Shown: positions 45,984 to 53,415 of the stretch, piece after piece
Layout: each line of letters opens with the position of its first letter
Numbering within the stretch: the first letter of the stretch is position 1
IMG/VR virus record: IMGVR_UViG_3300023196_002944
Span: 1 to 64,000 of that record
Reading direction: 5' to 3' (one strand)
Source of the DNA: a virus
Length of the DNA stretch: 64,000 nt
The notes under the pieces: generated by a model
What the model was told of the DNA's origin: nothing
Database searches by the model: none
The model's input: the letters and a program-made list of their open reading frames with translations, nothing else
Translations under genes and position numbers: made by a program

Positions 45984-46241
45984 TCAGATAGAAACCATAA
46001 GTTCGATAGAGTCTCCTTTTTCTACAGGTGTAACAATGCCATTACCATTTTGGATGGTAGCGGGGTTGCCGTTGTGTAGGTTAACAGCGCAGTAGATATC
46101 AGTAGCGCTAGCGGTTCTTGAAGGCGTACGAATATAAAAAAATCCTTCGTAGATGAAGATGTCACCAACTGGAAGGGCACCGGCGGGTTTACCGATAATA
46201 CTTGGATGGGGGTTTAGTGTGACTCGGTTGTTGTTGCTCAT
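45984..46241 (-). CDS. Small conserved phage protein, 85 aa
   Basis: The product is beta-type (PVGDIFIYEGFFYIRTPS, IYCAVNLHNG, VEKGDSIELMVSI), reading like a single compact barrel or sandwich of the kind found as small unknown proteins in several phages. It overlaps the preceding Tat-signal gene by one base (TAATG-type junction). Function unknown. Confidence 0.55.
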   Translation of the reverse strand: MSNNNRVTLNPHPSIIGKPAGALPVGDIFIYEGFFYIRTPSRTASATDIYCAVNLHNGNPATIQNGNGIVTPVEKGDSIELMVSI

Positions 46242-46537
46242 TATGAATCCTTTATCTTGTAGTTGCCGTCTCCTACAGTTTGGTTAAGTAGGAATACCCA
46301 GCGTTGGCGGATAGGGTCGAGTTCATTGTGCAATGCTTCGCTGTACATTTTGGCAGCGAGGTCTTGTCGTTGAAGGATTTGTCGGCCAGTGCGCATTTGG
46401 TCGATGGTGATGGTTTGCTCATAGTATGATAAGAAAGTGTCTTTGAGCGGTGCAGGTACCATGAGTGAGCCGTAACGGACGAAGGCTGGAGCCGTAGCAG
46501 CGGCAATCATACCTTTGAGGAAGTTACGGCGTTTCAT
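46241..46537 (-). CDS. Protein with a Tat-type signal, 98 aa
   Basis: The N-terminus MKRRNFLKGMIAAATAPAF has the twin-arginine consensus (RRNFLK) and a short hydrophobic region, as in substrates of the host Tat export pathway. The remainder (residues 35-95) is helical and charged. If exported it would act folded in the periplasm, or remain anchored by its signal. It overlaps its neighbours by 1 base downstream and 14 bases upstream. Function unknown. Confidence 0.65.
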   Translation of the reverse strand: MKRRNFLKGMIAAATAPAFVRYGSLMVPAPLKDTFLSYYEQTITIDQMRTGRQILQRQDLAAKMYSEALHNELDPIRQRWVFLLNQTVGDGNYKIKDS

Positions 46538-46814
46538 GATGTTTTATCCATGCTTTGTAGGCTTCGGGTGATCCGTGACTGCCGGGCGGGGCGCAGTTGT
46601 AAATGTATTTGATGTATTCCAATAGACAGTATTGGTTGGTGCTGTCAGCGTGGCTGGCAGCATCGTAGTAGTTGTTGCTAATTATCAAACGTAAGAAATC
46701 TCCCGCTTCAGCGTGGTTGATGAAGTAGTTAGTCATACCTTCCCACATGTGAAGAGGGATATGATATTTCAGGCATGCGTCACGACATTCTTGGGTGGTG
46801 GTTGGGCAAGGCAT
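46524..46814 (-). CDS. Conserved phage protein of unknown function, 96 aa
   Basis: The pattern IPLHMWEGMTNYFINHAEAGDF, then LIISNNYYDAASHADSTN, EYIKYIYNCAPPGSHGSPEAYKAW resembles a small helical protein family seen across many tailed phages (AD..N, YNxAPxxxxGS, and a closing W). No activity is known to me. It overlaps the next gene by one base. Confidence 0.6.
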   Translation of the reverse strand: MPCPTTTQECRDACLKYHIPLHMWEGMTNYFINHAEAGDFLRLIISNNYYDAASHADSTNQYCLLEYIKYIYNCAPPGSHGSPEAYKAWIKHHETP

Positions 46815-47062
46815 TATTTTTTCTCCTTGTCTGCGAAGTATAGGTCCATCTGACGATCTTTCTCTGCTTCGTAGAGATAGTCGCCATATCCGTCGTCACC
46901 TTCGTCTGGGTCAGGTGCGTATTCATCGCATTCTTGGCATTGCCAGCCGCCGGGCTCTTCGGGGGTTTCACGAGTCTGTGGGTAAGGGGAGTCATAGTAA
47001 AATTCTGTGGTCTTACCACAGTGTTCACAATGAATTTGTCTGAGGTCACCGGTTTTTGGCAT
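46814..47062 (-). CDS. Zinc-ribbon protein, 82 aa
   Basis: Two Cys pairs, CEHCG and CQEC about 30 residues apart, form a likely zinc ribbon. The C-terminus is very acidic, then basic (EKDRQMDLYFADKEKK). I use the ATG at 47062, with GGAG nine bases upstream; the longer reading to 47113 lies mostly inside the neighbouring gene. A nucleic-acid or protein adaptor role is possible. Confidence 0.6.
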   Translation of the reverse strand: MPKTGDLRQIHCEHCGKTTEFYYDSPYPQTRETPEEPGGWQCQECDEYAPDPDEGDDGYGDYLYEAEKDRQMDLYFADKEKK

Positions 47063-47231
47063 CAGATTTGTCTCCGAAGAATTGTGCATGGCGGGTGCGA
47101 ATGGCGTTACCAAGGATTGAGTAGTAACTGTCAGTCAGGTACTCGGGCATTTCCATGATGTAGTCGAGAAGTTCAGATGCTGGCATTCTCATGATCCGTT
47201 CGACTTCAAGGTCGTTGGGTGATTTGGCCAT
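47046..47231 (-). CDS. Small helical protein, 61 aa
   Basis: A short acidic, helix-rich protein (ELLDYIMEMPEYLTDSYYSILGNAI), overlapping its downstream neighbour by 17 bases. It starts one base after the preceding gene's stop. No family recognised; operon position supports it as real. Confidence 0.5.
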   Translation of the reverse strand: MAKSPNDLEVERIMRMPASELLDYIMEMPEYLTDSYYSILGNAIRTRHAQFFGDKSDAKNR

Positions 47232-47232
47232 G

Positions 47233-48138
47233 TCAGGTTCCTGTCATCGGTAAAGGATCAACTACACGGTAGATTTTACCGCGATAGTCTTTCTCTAGTG
47301 CGCCGATCCATGTGGGTTTGATCCAGATGCGCTGGCCATATTTTGGATGGTTGCGGAAACGTGGGTGGTCGAGACGACGCCAGTGTCCGCGTCGATCATG
47401 GCCGCGAGGGGAGGCGTGGTGTCCACCTTGAGATTCATGGGGTTTACTGGGCATGCGATTCAACGCGAGGATGACGGTGTAGTCATCATCTTTCCACGGT
47501 TTGTGTTTGATTTCTTTTGCAGTATGAAGATGACGGGGTTTATTTTTTGCTTCTATGAAGTAATGATCGCTTGTTTGGACCCATTGGTTCCATAAATAAA
47601 TAGTATTAAACAAAGAGACGATGACTCCGGTCATATAGGGCTGGCGTTCTTCAGGGCATAAAGAGTAGACTATATAAGGTTGAGGATCGGTATAGCCTGA
47701 TTGTTCTTCACGCCCGAGATTAAAGAAAGTAGTTTCGCGTATAGTATTATCTACTTCAGTGATAAGAGCAGCACGTGTAATTATTTCTTCACCGTTAGGG
47801 TCCATAAGATGACTAGGTTCAACAGATAAAAATAAAGCGGCGTGGTTGTGAACACCTTTTAGGTTTTTGGCGAAGTTAGAATCAGCAGAGTATTTTTTAG
47901 AAATTCTTTCGAGTTGGTTGAGGCTTAACTGAATAGTATAAATAGCGCGCCGAAAAGGTAGCCATTCTAGGTTCCAAAAAGCGCAGCTAATTTTTTCTTC
48001 AATAGATACGGGTCGAGGACTTGCTATGTCATTATATTGGTCAGGGGGGATTAATACGAGCGGACGTTGTCTCCAGTCATCTGCCAGTTCTGGTGACATA
48101 GCGTGTAGGTGTCGGATGATGTGCTTATCAATGCGCAT
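47233..48138 (-). CDS. Conserved phage protein with Gly-His-Trp C-terminal motif, 301 aa
   Basis: The N-terminal two-thirds are mixed alpha/beta and contain FNLGREEQ and HNHAALFL passages. The C-terminus is a His/Arg-rich linker followed by GHWRRLDHPRF and GQRIWIKPTWIGALEK. This ending (GHWR...G..IWI.P.W.G) recurs at the C-termini of phage and plasmid proteins of unknown function. SD AGGATA lies just before the ATG. The gene follows the 22-residue membrane peptide at 48142. Role unknown. Confidence 0.6.
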   Translation of the reverse strand: MRIDKHIIRHLHAMSPELADDWRQRPLVLIPPDQYNDIASPRPVSIEEKISCAFWNLEWLPFRRAIYTIQLSLNQLERISKKYSADSNFAKNLKGVHNHAALFLSVEPSHLMDPNGEEIITRAALITEVDNTIRETTFFNLGREEQSGYTDPQPYIVYSLCPEERQPYMTGVIVSLFNTIYLWNQWVQTSDHYFIEAKNKPRHLHTAKEIKHKPWKDDDYTVILALNRMPSKPHESQGGHHASPRGHDRRGHWRRLDHPRFRNHPKYGQRIWIKPTWIGALEKDYRGKIYRVVDPLPMTGT

Positions 48139-48141
48139 GGG

Positions 48142-48210
48142 CTATCCTATTTTTCTGGCTATGAGGGCGAGGATAATAATAATGACAAGGATGAAAAATA
48201 TGTTATCCAT
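48142..48210 (-). CDS. 22-residue single-pass membrane peptide
   Basis: A mini-gene: MDNIFFILVIIIILALIARKIG. Its ATG overlaps the upstream stop (TAATG), and the downstream gene begins three bases after its stop. Nearly the whole peptide is one transmembrane helix ending ARK. Its placement between two co-transcribed genes and coupled start argue it is translated; it may be a regulator or small membrane effector (inference). Confidence 0.55.
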   Translation of the reverse strand: MDNIFFILVIIIILALIARKIG

Positions 48211-48629
48211 TAGTCAGGTACCGTTGTTTCAACATAGAGACTGCCGTCAGTGATGTTTTCTATGTTGTGACCTGAAGTAAACATGTGTTCGTGATCTTCA
48301 ATGGCTTGTAAAATATCTGGTATTTTTACTTTAAGGGCACGAGAAACACGACGTACAGTTGGAAATTCTGTTTTGTCTTTTTTCTGAAAGAATTTTTCTG
48401 TGTAGTTGTAAACTAACTTGGGCAGATTATTCATTCTTTCTAATCTGCGTTGATTTGCTTTTATCTTAATTTTGTCTTTTGCACGTTCTCTAATTGAAAA
48501 GGAGTCATATTGCATACAGGCACGTAAAAGATTGGCACGAATAGAATTGAACCCGCTTTTGATGATGTCGTCAGCAATCCAGCGGGTGTTTTCTTCTAAG
48601 AGTTTATTGAGTTCTATCGGTATGCCCAT
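48210..48629 (-). CDS. Basic helical hypothetical protein, 139 aa
   Basis: The middle is strongly basic (KDKIKIKANQRRLERM) and the whole is predicted helical. A late segment (FPTVRRVSRALKVKIPDILQAI) may be a helix-turn-helix. DNA or RNA binding is plausible but not shown by a known motif. It overlaps the phosphatase gene by one base upstream and the 22-residue peptide downstream. Confidence 0.55.
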   Translation of the reverse strand: MGIPIELNKLLEENTRWIADDIIKSGFNSIRANLLRACMQYDSFSIRERAKDKIKIKANQRRLERMNNLPKLVYNYTEKFFQKKDKTEFPTVRRVSRALKVKIPDILQAIEDHEHMFTSGHNIENITDGSLYVETTVPD

Positions 48630-49114
48630 CAGAAGTTTCCTTTCTCCACTTGCAGAGTCTTGATGCCGAGGTCACGCCACATCTCCACGACTTGGGTACG
48701 GTCGTCGACAGCAAAGAGAATTTCACGATCTATGAAGTAAGCATCGTGAATTTCTTTTTTGATGACATAGTCGGCGCGGTAGTCTTTATTTTTACGCATA
48801 TGCAGGAAGTGAAAAAATACGCCGTGATCTTCAAGCCAGTTAATAGTTTTCTCACGACTGCTTTCCATGCGACCAGAAGTTAAATGAATTTCGTAGCCGG
48901 CAAAATAAATCATTTGGTTTAAGCGGTAGATAGGATCGATCAACGTGTCCTTGGCGATCTCGGAGTCGGAGTGAAATTTCTTCCAGTCAGGCTTGAAGTT
49001 GACTTGGACATCGACGAGCGAGGGTTTGATAAGGTGTAGACGGTGAGTGATGTCAGCGAGTGTGCCATCGATATCCATGATGACTATTGAAGGGGGTGTA
49101 TTGTAATTACCCAT
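48629..49114 (-). CDS. HAD-family phosphatase, PNK 3'-phosphatase-like, 161 aa
   Basis: The N-terminus IVIMDIDGTLAD contains the HAD nucleophile motif DxDGT (D14, D16). A later passage (HLTSGRMESSREKTINWLE) and FAVDDRTQVVEMW give the Ser/Thr and Asp motifs. The layout matches the phosphatase half of T4 polynucleotide kinase, without the kinase domain, so it would trim 3'-phosphates from DNA or RNA ends. It lies in the recombination and repair part of the operon. Confidence 0.75.
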   Translation of the reverse strand: MGNYNTPPSIVIMDIDGTLADITHRLHLIKPSLVDVQVNFKPDWKKFHSDSEIAKDTLIDPIYRLNQMIYFAGYEIHLTSGRMESSREKTINWLEDHGVFFHFLHMRKNKDYRADYVIKKEIHDAYFIDREILFAVDDRTQVVEMWRDLGIKTLQVEKGNF

Positions 49115-49439
49115 TTTTTTCTGCCTTTTTTAGTTCTTCTATTGCATGGAAGGATTCTGCAGATAATGAGTCGAGTTCGATTTTCATATACATTTGAATT
49201 GAATGTAGATCGGAGATTGACGGTTGGCGTACACGGAAATTTAGATACGCGCATAACAATAAATTGGCTGATGTGTATTCAGCAAGGGCAGCTATAGTAA
49301 GTTTAGAAGGTTGAACCTGCATACGTTTGGGAGCGCCACGAAGAAATTTGTAGAATTCTTTTGTGTCTTCGCATTCATCGATAACTTTGGTCAGAGTGTC
49401 GGTGAGTGCCTGAATGAATTTGCCGCTGTCGAGTTCCAT
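49107..49439 (-). CDS. Hypothetical protein, 110 aa
   Basis: I start at the ATG at 49439, rather than the longer frame to 49475 that lies inside the nuclease gene. The product is helical with heptad-like repeats (FIQALTDTLTKVIDEC, IELDSLSAESFHAIEELKKAEK). It overlaps both neighbours. No domain is recognised. Confidence 0.5.
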   Translation of the reverse strand: MELDSGKFIQALTDTLTKVIDECEDTKEFYKFLRGAPKRMQVQPSKLTIAALAEYTSANLLLCAYLNFRVRQPSISDLHSIQMYMKIELDSLSAESFHAIEELKKAEKNG

Positions 49440-49840
49440 AGTATTTTGCTCTCGGTTGCTTGGTGGGTGATCCATGCAATGACATCTTGACGTGTCAGTG
49501 GCATGGTGGTGGTGTCGATAGTGTTGTACCAGTCACGGTTCAAAAGAATGATGCTTCGTTTCATATCAGAAAGGATGACACCGACATTGCGCCCTTCGGC
49601 ATAACGTCCATCAATCCAACGAAGTTGTTTGCCAGATAGGCAGGGAACGTGAGTGCGAGTAACTAGGTTAATGGACTTGGGTAGTTTTTCTGCAAATTTG
49701 AATTCAATCCAGAAGTCACGTGCTGTACCGGAGAAGTAAGCATCAAGTATGCCCGATGTGATGTTGTCGTGGATTTTCCACGCATACACCACACCGGGCA
49801 ACTTTCCGGTTATGGTCCTCGTATGTGAGGACTCGTTCAT
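49391..49840 (-). CDS. VRR-NUC-like PD-(D/E)XK nuclease, 149 aa
   Basis: GILDAYFSG followed by DFWIEFK gives the restriction-endonuclease core with D33, E46 and K48, in the arrangement of small phage VRR-NUC/Holliday-junction nuclease-like proteins. A LPCLSGKQLRWID-type helix follows, as in that family. It probably cuts branched or flap DNA during replication or recombination. It is followed downstream by the PNK-like phosphatase and preceded by the Cys-rich protein at 49844. Confidence 0.7.
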   Translation of the reverse strand: MNESSHTRTITGKLPGVVYAWKIHDNITSGILDAYFSGTARDFWIEFKFAEKLPKSINLVTRTHVPCLSGKQLRWIDGRYAEGRNVGVILSDMKRSIILLNRDWYNTIDTTTMPLTRQDVIAWITHQATESKILWNSTAANSFRHSPTL

Positions 49841-49843
49841 GGT

Positions 49844-50518
49844 TTAGTCGGATTCAGGCTCTGGTTCCGACCACAGTAACGGTTGCGCTTCCGCATGTAG
49901 CGGGTAGCACGCGTCCAGATTCTCGTTTTTGCCGATGTCATTGAAGAGAAGGTTTGGATAAACCTCATTCTTGTTGAAGCTGATTTCAGTGACTACAGCA
50001 ATCGGAGTTGAATTGGTCGCTATGTTGATACGCTCGACATAAGCTGCCCAACCTGTAAGTCCCTTGGGGGCGACTTTCAGGATCATCACATCATTACCGT
50101 GTTTCGGGTTGGCGGGAACCACGGCAAGACGTGCGTAGTTGGTACAAGCTTTACCTCGCTTGTTGGCAGCAGACTTATACTGATTCATTGGACAGTTAAA
50201 GCAGAGGTCATTCTGCTTGTTCTTTTTCTCGACATTCTCGCTTGGTGCGAGTTCTTTGACTTTACGAGCAAGTGCCCAACAGACAGGCGGGGAGTATACT
50301 CCCGGTACCCAGTCGTCGATGTAATACGCGTAGAAGTTTACAAAGTCGAGAATGACGACGTTCAGCGGGCCGGGTTCAGATCGGCCGTTGGGTAGAGTGA
50401 ACATCTTGCCCTCAGTTGAGATGTTAAACCCGGCAGGTTGCGGAAGAGAGTCCGCGAGATTTTCAGACTGTTCTGCGATTTGTTTCTGAATTTGAGTTGC
50501 AATATCGGTTCCACTCAT
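49844..50518 (-). CDS. Cys-containing phage protein, possibly ssDNA-binding, 224 aa
   Basis: A central CFNCPMNQYKSA, then GKACTNYARL forms a conserved Cys/Asn motif. I recall it from phage proteins next to recombination and replication genes. The first 90 residues and last 100 are beta-type, with an acidic tail (WSEPEPESD) like that of single-strand-binding proteins. A ssDNA-binding or recombination-mediator role is possible; it is not proven here. It overlaps the next gene by 4 bases. Confidence 0.5.
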   Translation of the reverse strand: MSGTDIATQIQKQIAEQSENLADSLPQPAGFNISTEGKMFTLPNGRSEPGPLNVVILDFVNFYAYYIDDWVPGVYSPPVCWALARKVKELAPSENVEKKNKQNDLCFNCPMNQYKSAANKRGKACTNYARLAVVPANPKHGNDVMILKVAPKGLTGWAAYVERINIATNSTPIAVVTEISFNKNEVYPNLLFNDIGKNENLDACYPLHAEAQPLLWSEPEPESD

Positions 50519-50901
50519 TGCTTTCCACCTCGGTTATATGACAGTTTTCGCGTTGTGATGGGCTTTACACCCGGAATTACCGAACCTAACTTGATCATTT
50601 CCAGTACAGCTTTGGGAGCTAATCTGGCTTGGTACAAGAAAGGTTGGTTCGTTTCGACGACGTAATCACCAAAAGCTTGTGGGTCTTCCAGTGCCACAGT
50701 TTCATTTTCAGAAAAGAAGGCAGAGCCTAGATTCCCACGTGCAAGGTCGAGGCCAATAGCATCGAGATTGCTGGCAATAGACTCTTGGATTAGTTCAGCC
50801 TCCTTCTTTTTGTCACGAAGAGCGGCTTCAATGTCTGATTTTTCAGACAGAAGAGTCATCCACTGATCGATGAGGTTACCAAGGTTAACGGGGTCAGACA
50901 T
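50515..50901 (-). CDS. Conserved phage protein, 128 aa
   Basis: An N-terminal coiled coil (IEAALRDKKKEAELIQESI) is followed by a domain ending AVLEMIKLGSVIPGVKPITTRKLSY. The closing PGV...T..KLS.N pattern is typical of a small family widespread in podo- and siphoviruses that usually sits beside recombination genes. Its biochemical function is unknown to me. It overlaps its neighbour by ATGA. Confidence 0.55.
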   Translation of the reverse strand: MSDPVNLGNLIDQWMTLLSEKSDIEAALRDKKKEAELIQESIASNLDAIGLDLARGNLGSAFFSENETVALEDPQAFGDYVVETNQPFLYQARLAPKAVLEMIKLGSVIPGVKPITTRKLSYNRGGKQ

Positions 50902-50906
50902 TGGAC

Positions 50907-51146
50907 TTATGCCTTCTTTTTGGCCGCTTTCTTAACGGCTTTTCTGGGTGTGGCACCGGCTTTGATCTTGGCTTCCAATTTGCCAAGGGTAACCGTTACA
51001 TCGGCATTCTGAAGGGCGAGGGCTTCGACCTCCTTCATATCGCCAGCGGCGGCGGCGATGCCCATGTCAGTGCGGTTGGCGTCCTGTGCCAGCTTGAGTG
51101 CATCATGCATCATGCGAAACTCATCGGTGCTGAAACGTACATTCAT
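50907..51146 (-). CDS. Small helical protein with Lys-rich tail, 79 aa
   Basis: Two helices (EFRMMHDALKLAQDANRTDMG and ALALQNADVTVTLGKLEAKIKA) end in KKAAKKKA. The basic tail suggests nucleic-acid contact. No family is recognised. It overlaps the upstream small gene by 4 bases. Confidence 0.5.
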   Translation of the reverse strand: MNVRFSTDEFRMMHDALKLAQDANRTDMGIAAAAGDMKEVEALALQNADVTVTLGKLEAKIKAGATPRKAVKKAAKKKA

Positions 51147-51295
51147 TTGTTGTCTTCCTTCATGTTGATTGTGAAATTCAGGTCACGTCGTTTTCCATAT
51201 CCGTGAGTTTCACGAAAACGGAGCAGGGCTATCCGCTCGACCTGAGTGATGGTGTAGCCCTGTGTATCAAACTTAACTTCGTCAGATGTTTTCAC
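51143..51295 (-). CDS. Small hypothetical protein, 50 aa, start uncertain
   Basis: The frame is open back to an ATG at 51421, which would overlap the helicase gene by 100 bases. The GTG at 51295 lies just after the helicase stop and gives a 50-residue product (TSDEVKFDTQGYTITQVERI and RFRETHGYGKRRDL). No strong ribosome site is seen for either. Real but short, function unknown. Confidence 0.4.
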   Translation of the reverse strand: MKTSDEVKFDTQGYTITQVERIALLRFRETHGYGKRRDLNFTINMKEDNK

Positions 51296-51321
51296 GCAGA
51301 ATGCTCTAACATTCCAATATA

Positions 51322-52689
51322 TTAATATTGCTGACTTACTAACATTAGAAGGTCGTCGAGGGTTCCTTGCTTTTCTTGTAACCGATTGTACACTTCGGTT
51401 TCTATCGTGTCCAATGCGCATATGTGTATGGTCTCCGTTTTGCGGGTTTGGCCGGCGCGATAGATGCGCTTGTTAAACTGTAGATAGTGTTCAAGGTTAT
51501 AAGTTGGGCTGGTCCAGATAGTAGTTGTTCCCCGCGTTAGAGTGAGGCCGTGGGCACCAGTTTGTGGGTGAGCAAAGATGATTCTAAGCTCCCCTCGTTG
51601 AAACGCTTCTACGGCTTCTAAACGAGTGTCATCACTGGTGTCTCCGTCGATAACAGCAAATGTGAATCCTCTTTTGGCAGCTAGCTCAGTCAGCTTGTCA
51701 CGTTGGTGTTTCCATAAGAAAGCAATGACGCATTGTTGACGTTCTTCTACAAGGTCCATGATCAATTCATAGCGATCTTCAAACATGCAGTGCATACCAC
51801 CTGTCTGGTCGTAGACAGTTCCGGCTGTGATCTGCAGAAGTTTATTCATAAAATCTGCTGCATGGACTGGATCGATAGAACCGGGAACTGGGTTGCCAAA
51901 ATCCATAAATTTTTTGGCGATAAATTCTTGGTACTCCATTAAGACATGAGCTGGAATTTCGGTTTCGATGTTGTGAACGGAGTGTGGAGGAATGTCGATA
52001 CATTCTTCAAAGATATGACGAATGGTGCAGTCAGATATCATTCCGCTAACGGCATCTACAGCACCGGGTTTGTCAATCCAGCGAACCATTTTAGCGTCGC
52101 GTCCTACTTGCTGGGGTGCGCAGGTTGCCATACGAAAACCGTAGAAACTTTTGCCTAGACGTTCTCCTTCATCAAGGATGAACATTTGTGCCCATATATC
52201 AAGTACGGTATTAGGAATGGCTGTACCTGACATTAGGTAAATGTGTTTGAAATATTGCCGCATGTTGAATACAGCTTTGGTGCGTTTAGACCCTGGATTT
52301 TTGAACGCCGTAGATTCATCTATGACCAAGATGCCGAAGTACCCATCGATCCATTTAGGGTCAATGTAGCGGACGGCATCATGATTAGTGATGACAATGT
52401 CTGCTAGTTTATTTTTGAGGGCTTCTTCTCGGTTTTTATTTGTAGCAATGCAGAAGGTCATATGGGGGGCGTAGGTGCGAATGTCTTTGCCCCATGCCGC
52501 CCGTGTAATGGACTTTGGGCAAAGGACAAGAGCGCGACCACTGCCCTGTTTTTGCAGTGTGTCGATGGTATCGATTAATGAACGGGTTTTGCCAGTGCCC
52601 GGATCGGACATATCAAATCCGTAGGGCAAAGGAGATAAGTAATTAGTTGTTTTTACTTGGTGGTCAAACTGGGGTGGGATCGCTAGCAT
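51322..52689 (-). CDS. SNF2/DEAD-type helicase, 455 aa
   Basis: It is a superfamily 2 ATPase: DPGTGKT (Walker A, residues 29-35), ILVIDESTAF (DExx box), MSGTAIPN (motif III) and in the second RecA-like domain GDTSDD, TGAHGLTLTRG and YRAGQTRKT (motifs V and VI). The QTRKTETI ending is characteristic of SNF2-type ATPases, which translocate on duplex DNA and remodel DNA-protein complexes. Length is normal for the phage subfamily. GAGG lies seven bases upstream of the ATG. It lies between a RecB-like nuclease and small recombination-linked genes. Confidence 0.85.
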   Translation of the reverse strand: MLAIPPQFDHQVKTTNYLSPLPYGFDMSDPGTGKTRSLIDTIDTLQKQGSGRALVLCPKSITRAAWGKDIRTYAPHMTFCIATNKNREEALKNKLADIVITNHDAVRYIDPKWIDGYFGILVIDESTAFKNPGSKRTKAVFNMRQYFKHIYLMSGTAIPNTVLDIWAQMFILDEGERLGKSFYGFRMATCAPQQVGRDAKMVRWIDKPGAVDAVSGMISDCTIRHIFEECIDIPPHSVHNIETEIPAHVLMEYQEFIAKKFMDFGNPVPGSIDPVHAADFMNKLLQITAGTVYDQTGGMHCMFEDRYELIMDLVEERQQCVIAFLWKHQRDKLTELAAKRGFTFAVIDGDTSDDTRLEAVEAFQRGELRIIFAHPQTGAHGLTLTRGTTTIWTSPTYNLEHYLQFNKRIYRAGQTRKTETIHICALDTIETEVYNRLQEKQGTLDDLLMLVSQQY

Positions 52690-52698
52690 TTTATTACC

Positions 52699-53415
52699 TC
52701 ACATGAAATCTGGGCTATGTGGGCACTCATTGGAGTTGTTGGATGAGAATGGGCAATATCTGCAGTTCCATGCGTTGGGTTTTGCAGGAAACTCAGTAGC
52801 TGTAGTCATACATAAACCACGGTGCCAGAGTTTTTGTTCCATGTTTGTGATGGCTTCTTTATTGAAGCGTCTGTGAAACGGTTTGGTATTGGTTGAATCG
52901 AAGTACACAGCATAAAGGTCATAAGCTTCGATAGGAAATGGAAAGATGTGTTTAGCCGCGCAGCCATAAGCGATTAGTTGCTGCAAATGAACGACTTCTT
53001 TTCCTGTGCGTTTACCGGTTTTGTAATCGGTGATACTCAGGATGGCAAGTTCGGGGTTGTAGTGGCAGTAATCAGCACCGAAACGTGCCCACGCGTCGTC
53101 ATCATAATAGCCTGTAGATTTTAGATCATTGTCGAGGCACCATTTAGTTTCTACCCAAGTGTGTTTTGGGTACATCTCTATAGTGTCACGATATTCACTG
53201 AGTAAGTTTTTGTATGGCAAAAGACCTTCGGGAAGAGCAATTTTACCAAGAACAAAGTTCTCTGCCCATCCATGCCATTCGGTTCCACGAGCTAGTATCT
53301 CGTCTCGTTCTTGACTGGATTGGACGGGCAGTTTGTTTGGGCCATAAAGAAGAAGCGCTCGGTAAGGGCATTCTTCGAATTCTTTTAGACGACTCATTGA
53401 CCAGCTTTTGATCAT
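52699..53415 (-). CDS. Cas4/RecB-like PD-(D/E)XK nuclease, 238 aa
   Basis: Core motifs are present: GTEWHGWAE with H48, WVETKW with E89, AD near residue 115 and ITDYKTG with D130 and K132. A Cys at residue 16 and three Cys at the C-terminus (NCRYC, then ECPH) match the four ligands of the [4Fe-4S] cluster found in Cas4 and AddB nucleases. It should be an exonuclease with possible helicase coupling. The ATG overlaps the upstream stop (ATGA). The SNF2-type ATPase follows. Confidence 0.8.
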   Translation of the reverse strand: MIKSWSMSRLKEFEECPYRALLLYGPNKLPVQSSQERDEILARGTEWHGWAENFVLGKIALPEGLLPYKNLLSEYRDTIEMYPKHTWVETKWCLDNDLKSTGYYDDDAWARFGADYCHYNPELAILSITDYKTGKRTGKEVVHLQQLIAYGCAAKHIFPFPIEAYDLYAVYFDSTNTKPFHRRFNKEAITNMEQKLWHRGLCMTTATEFPAKPNAWNCRYCPFSSNNSNECPHSPDFM

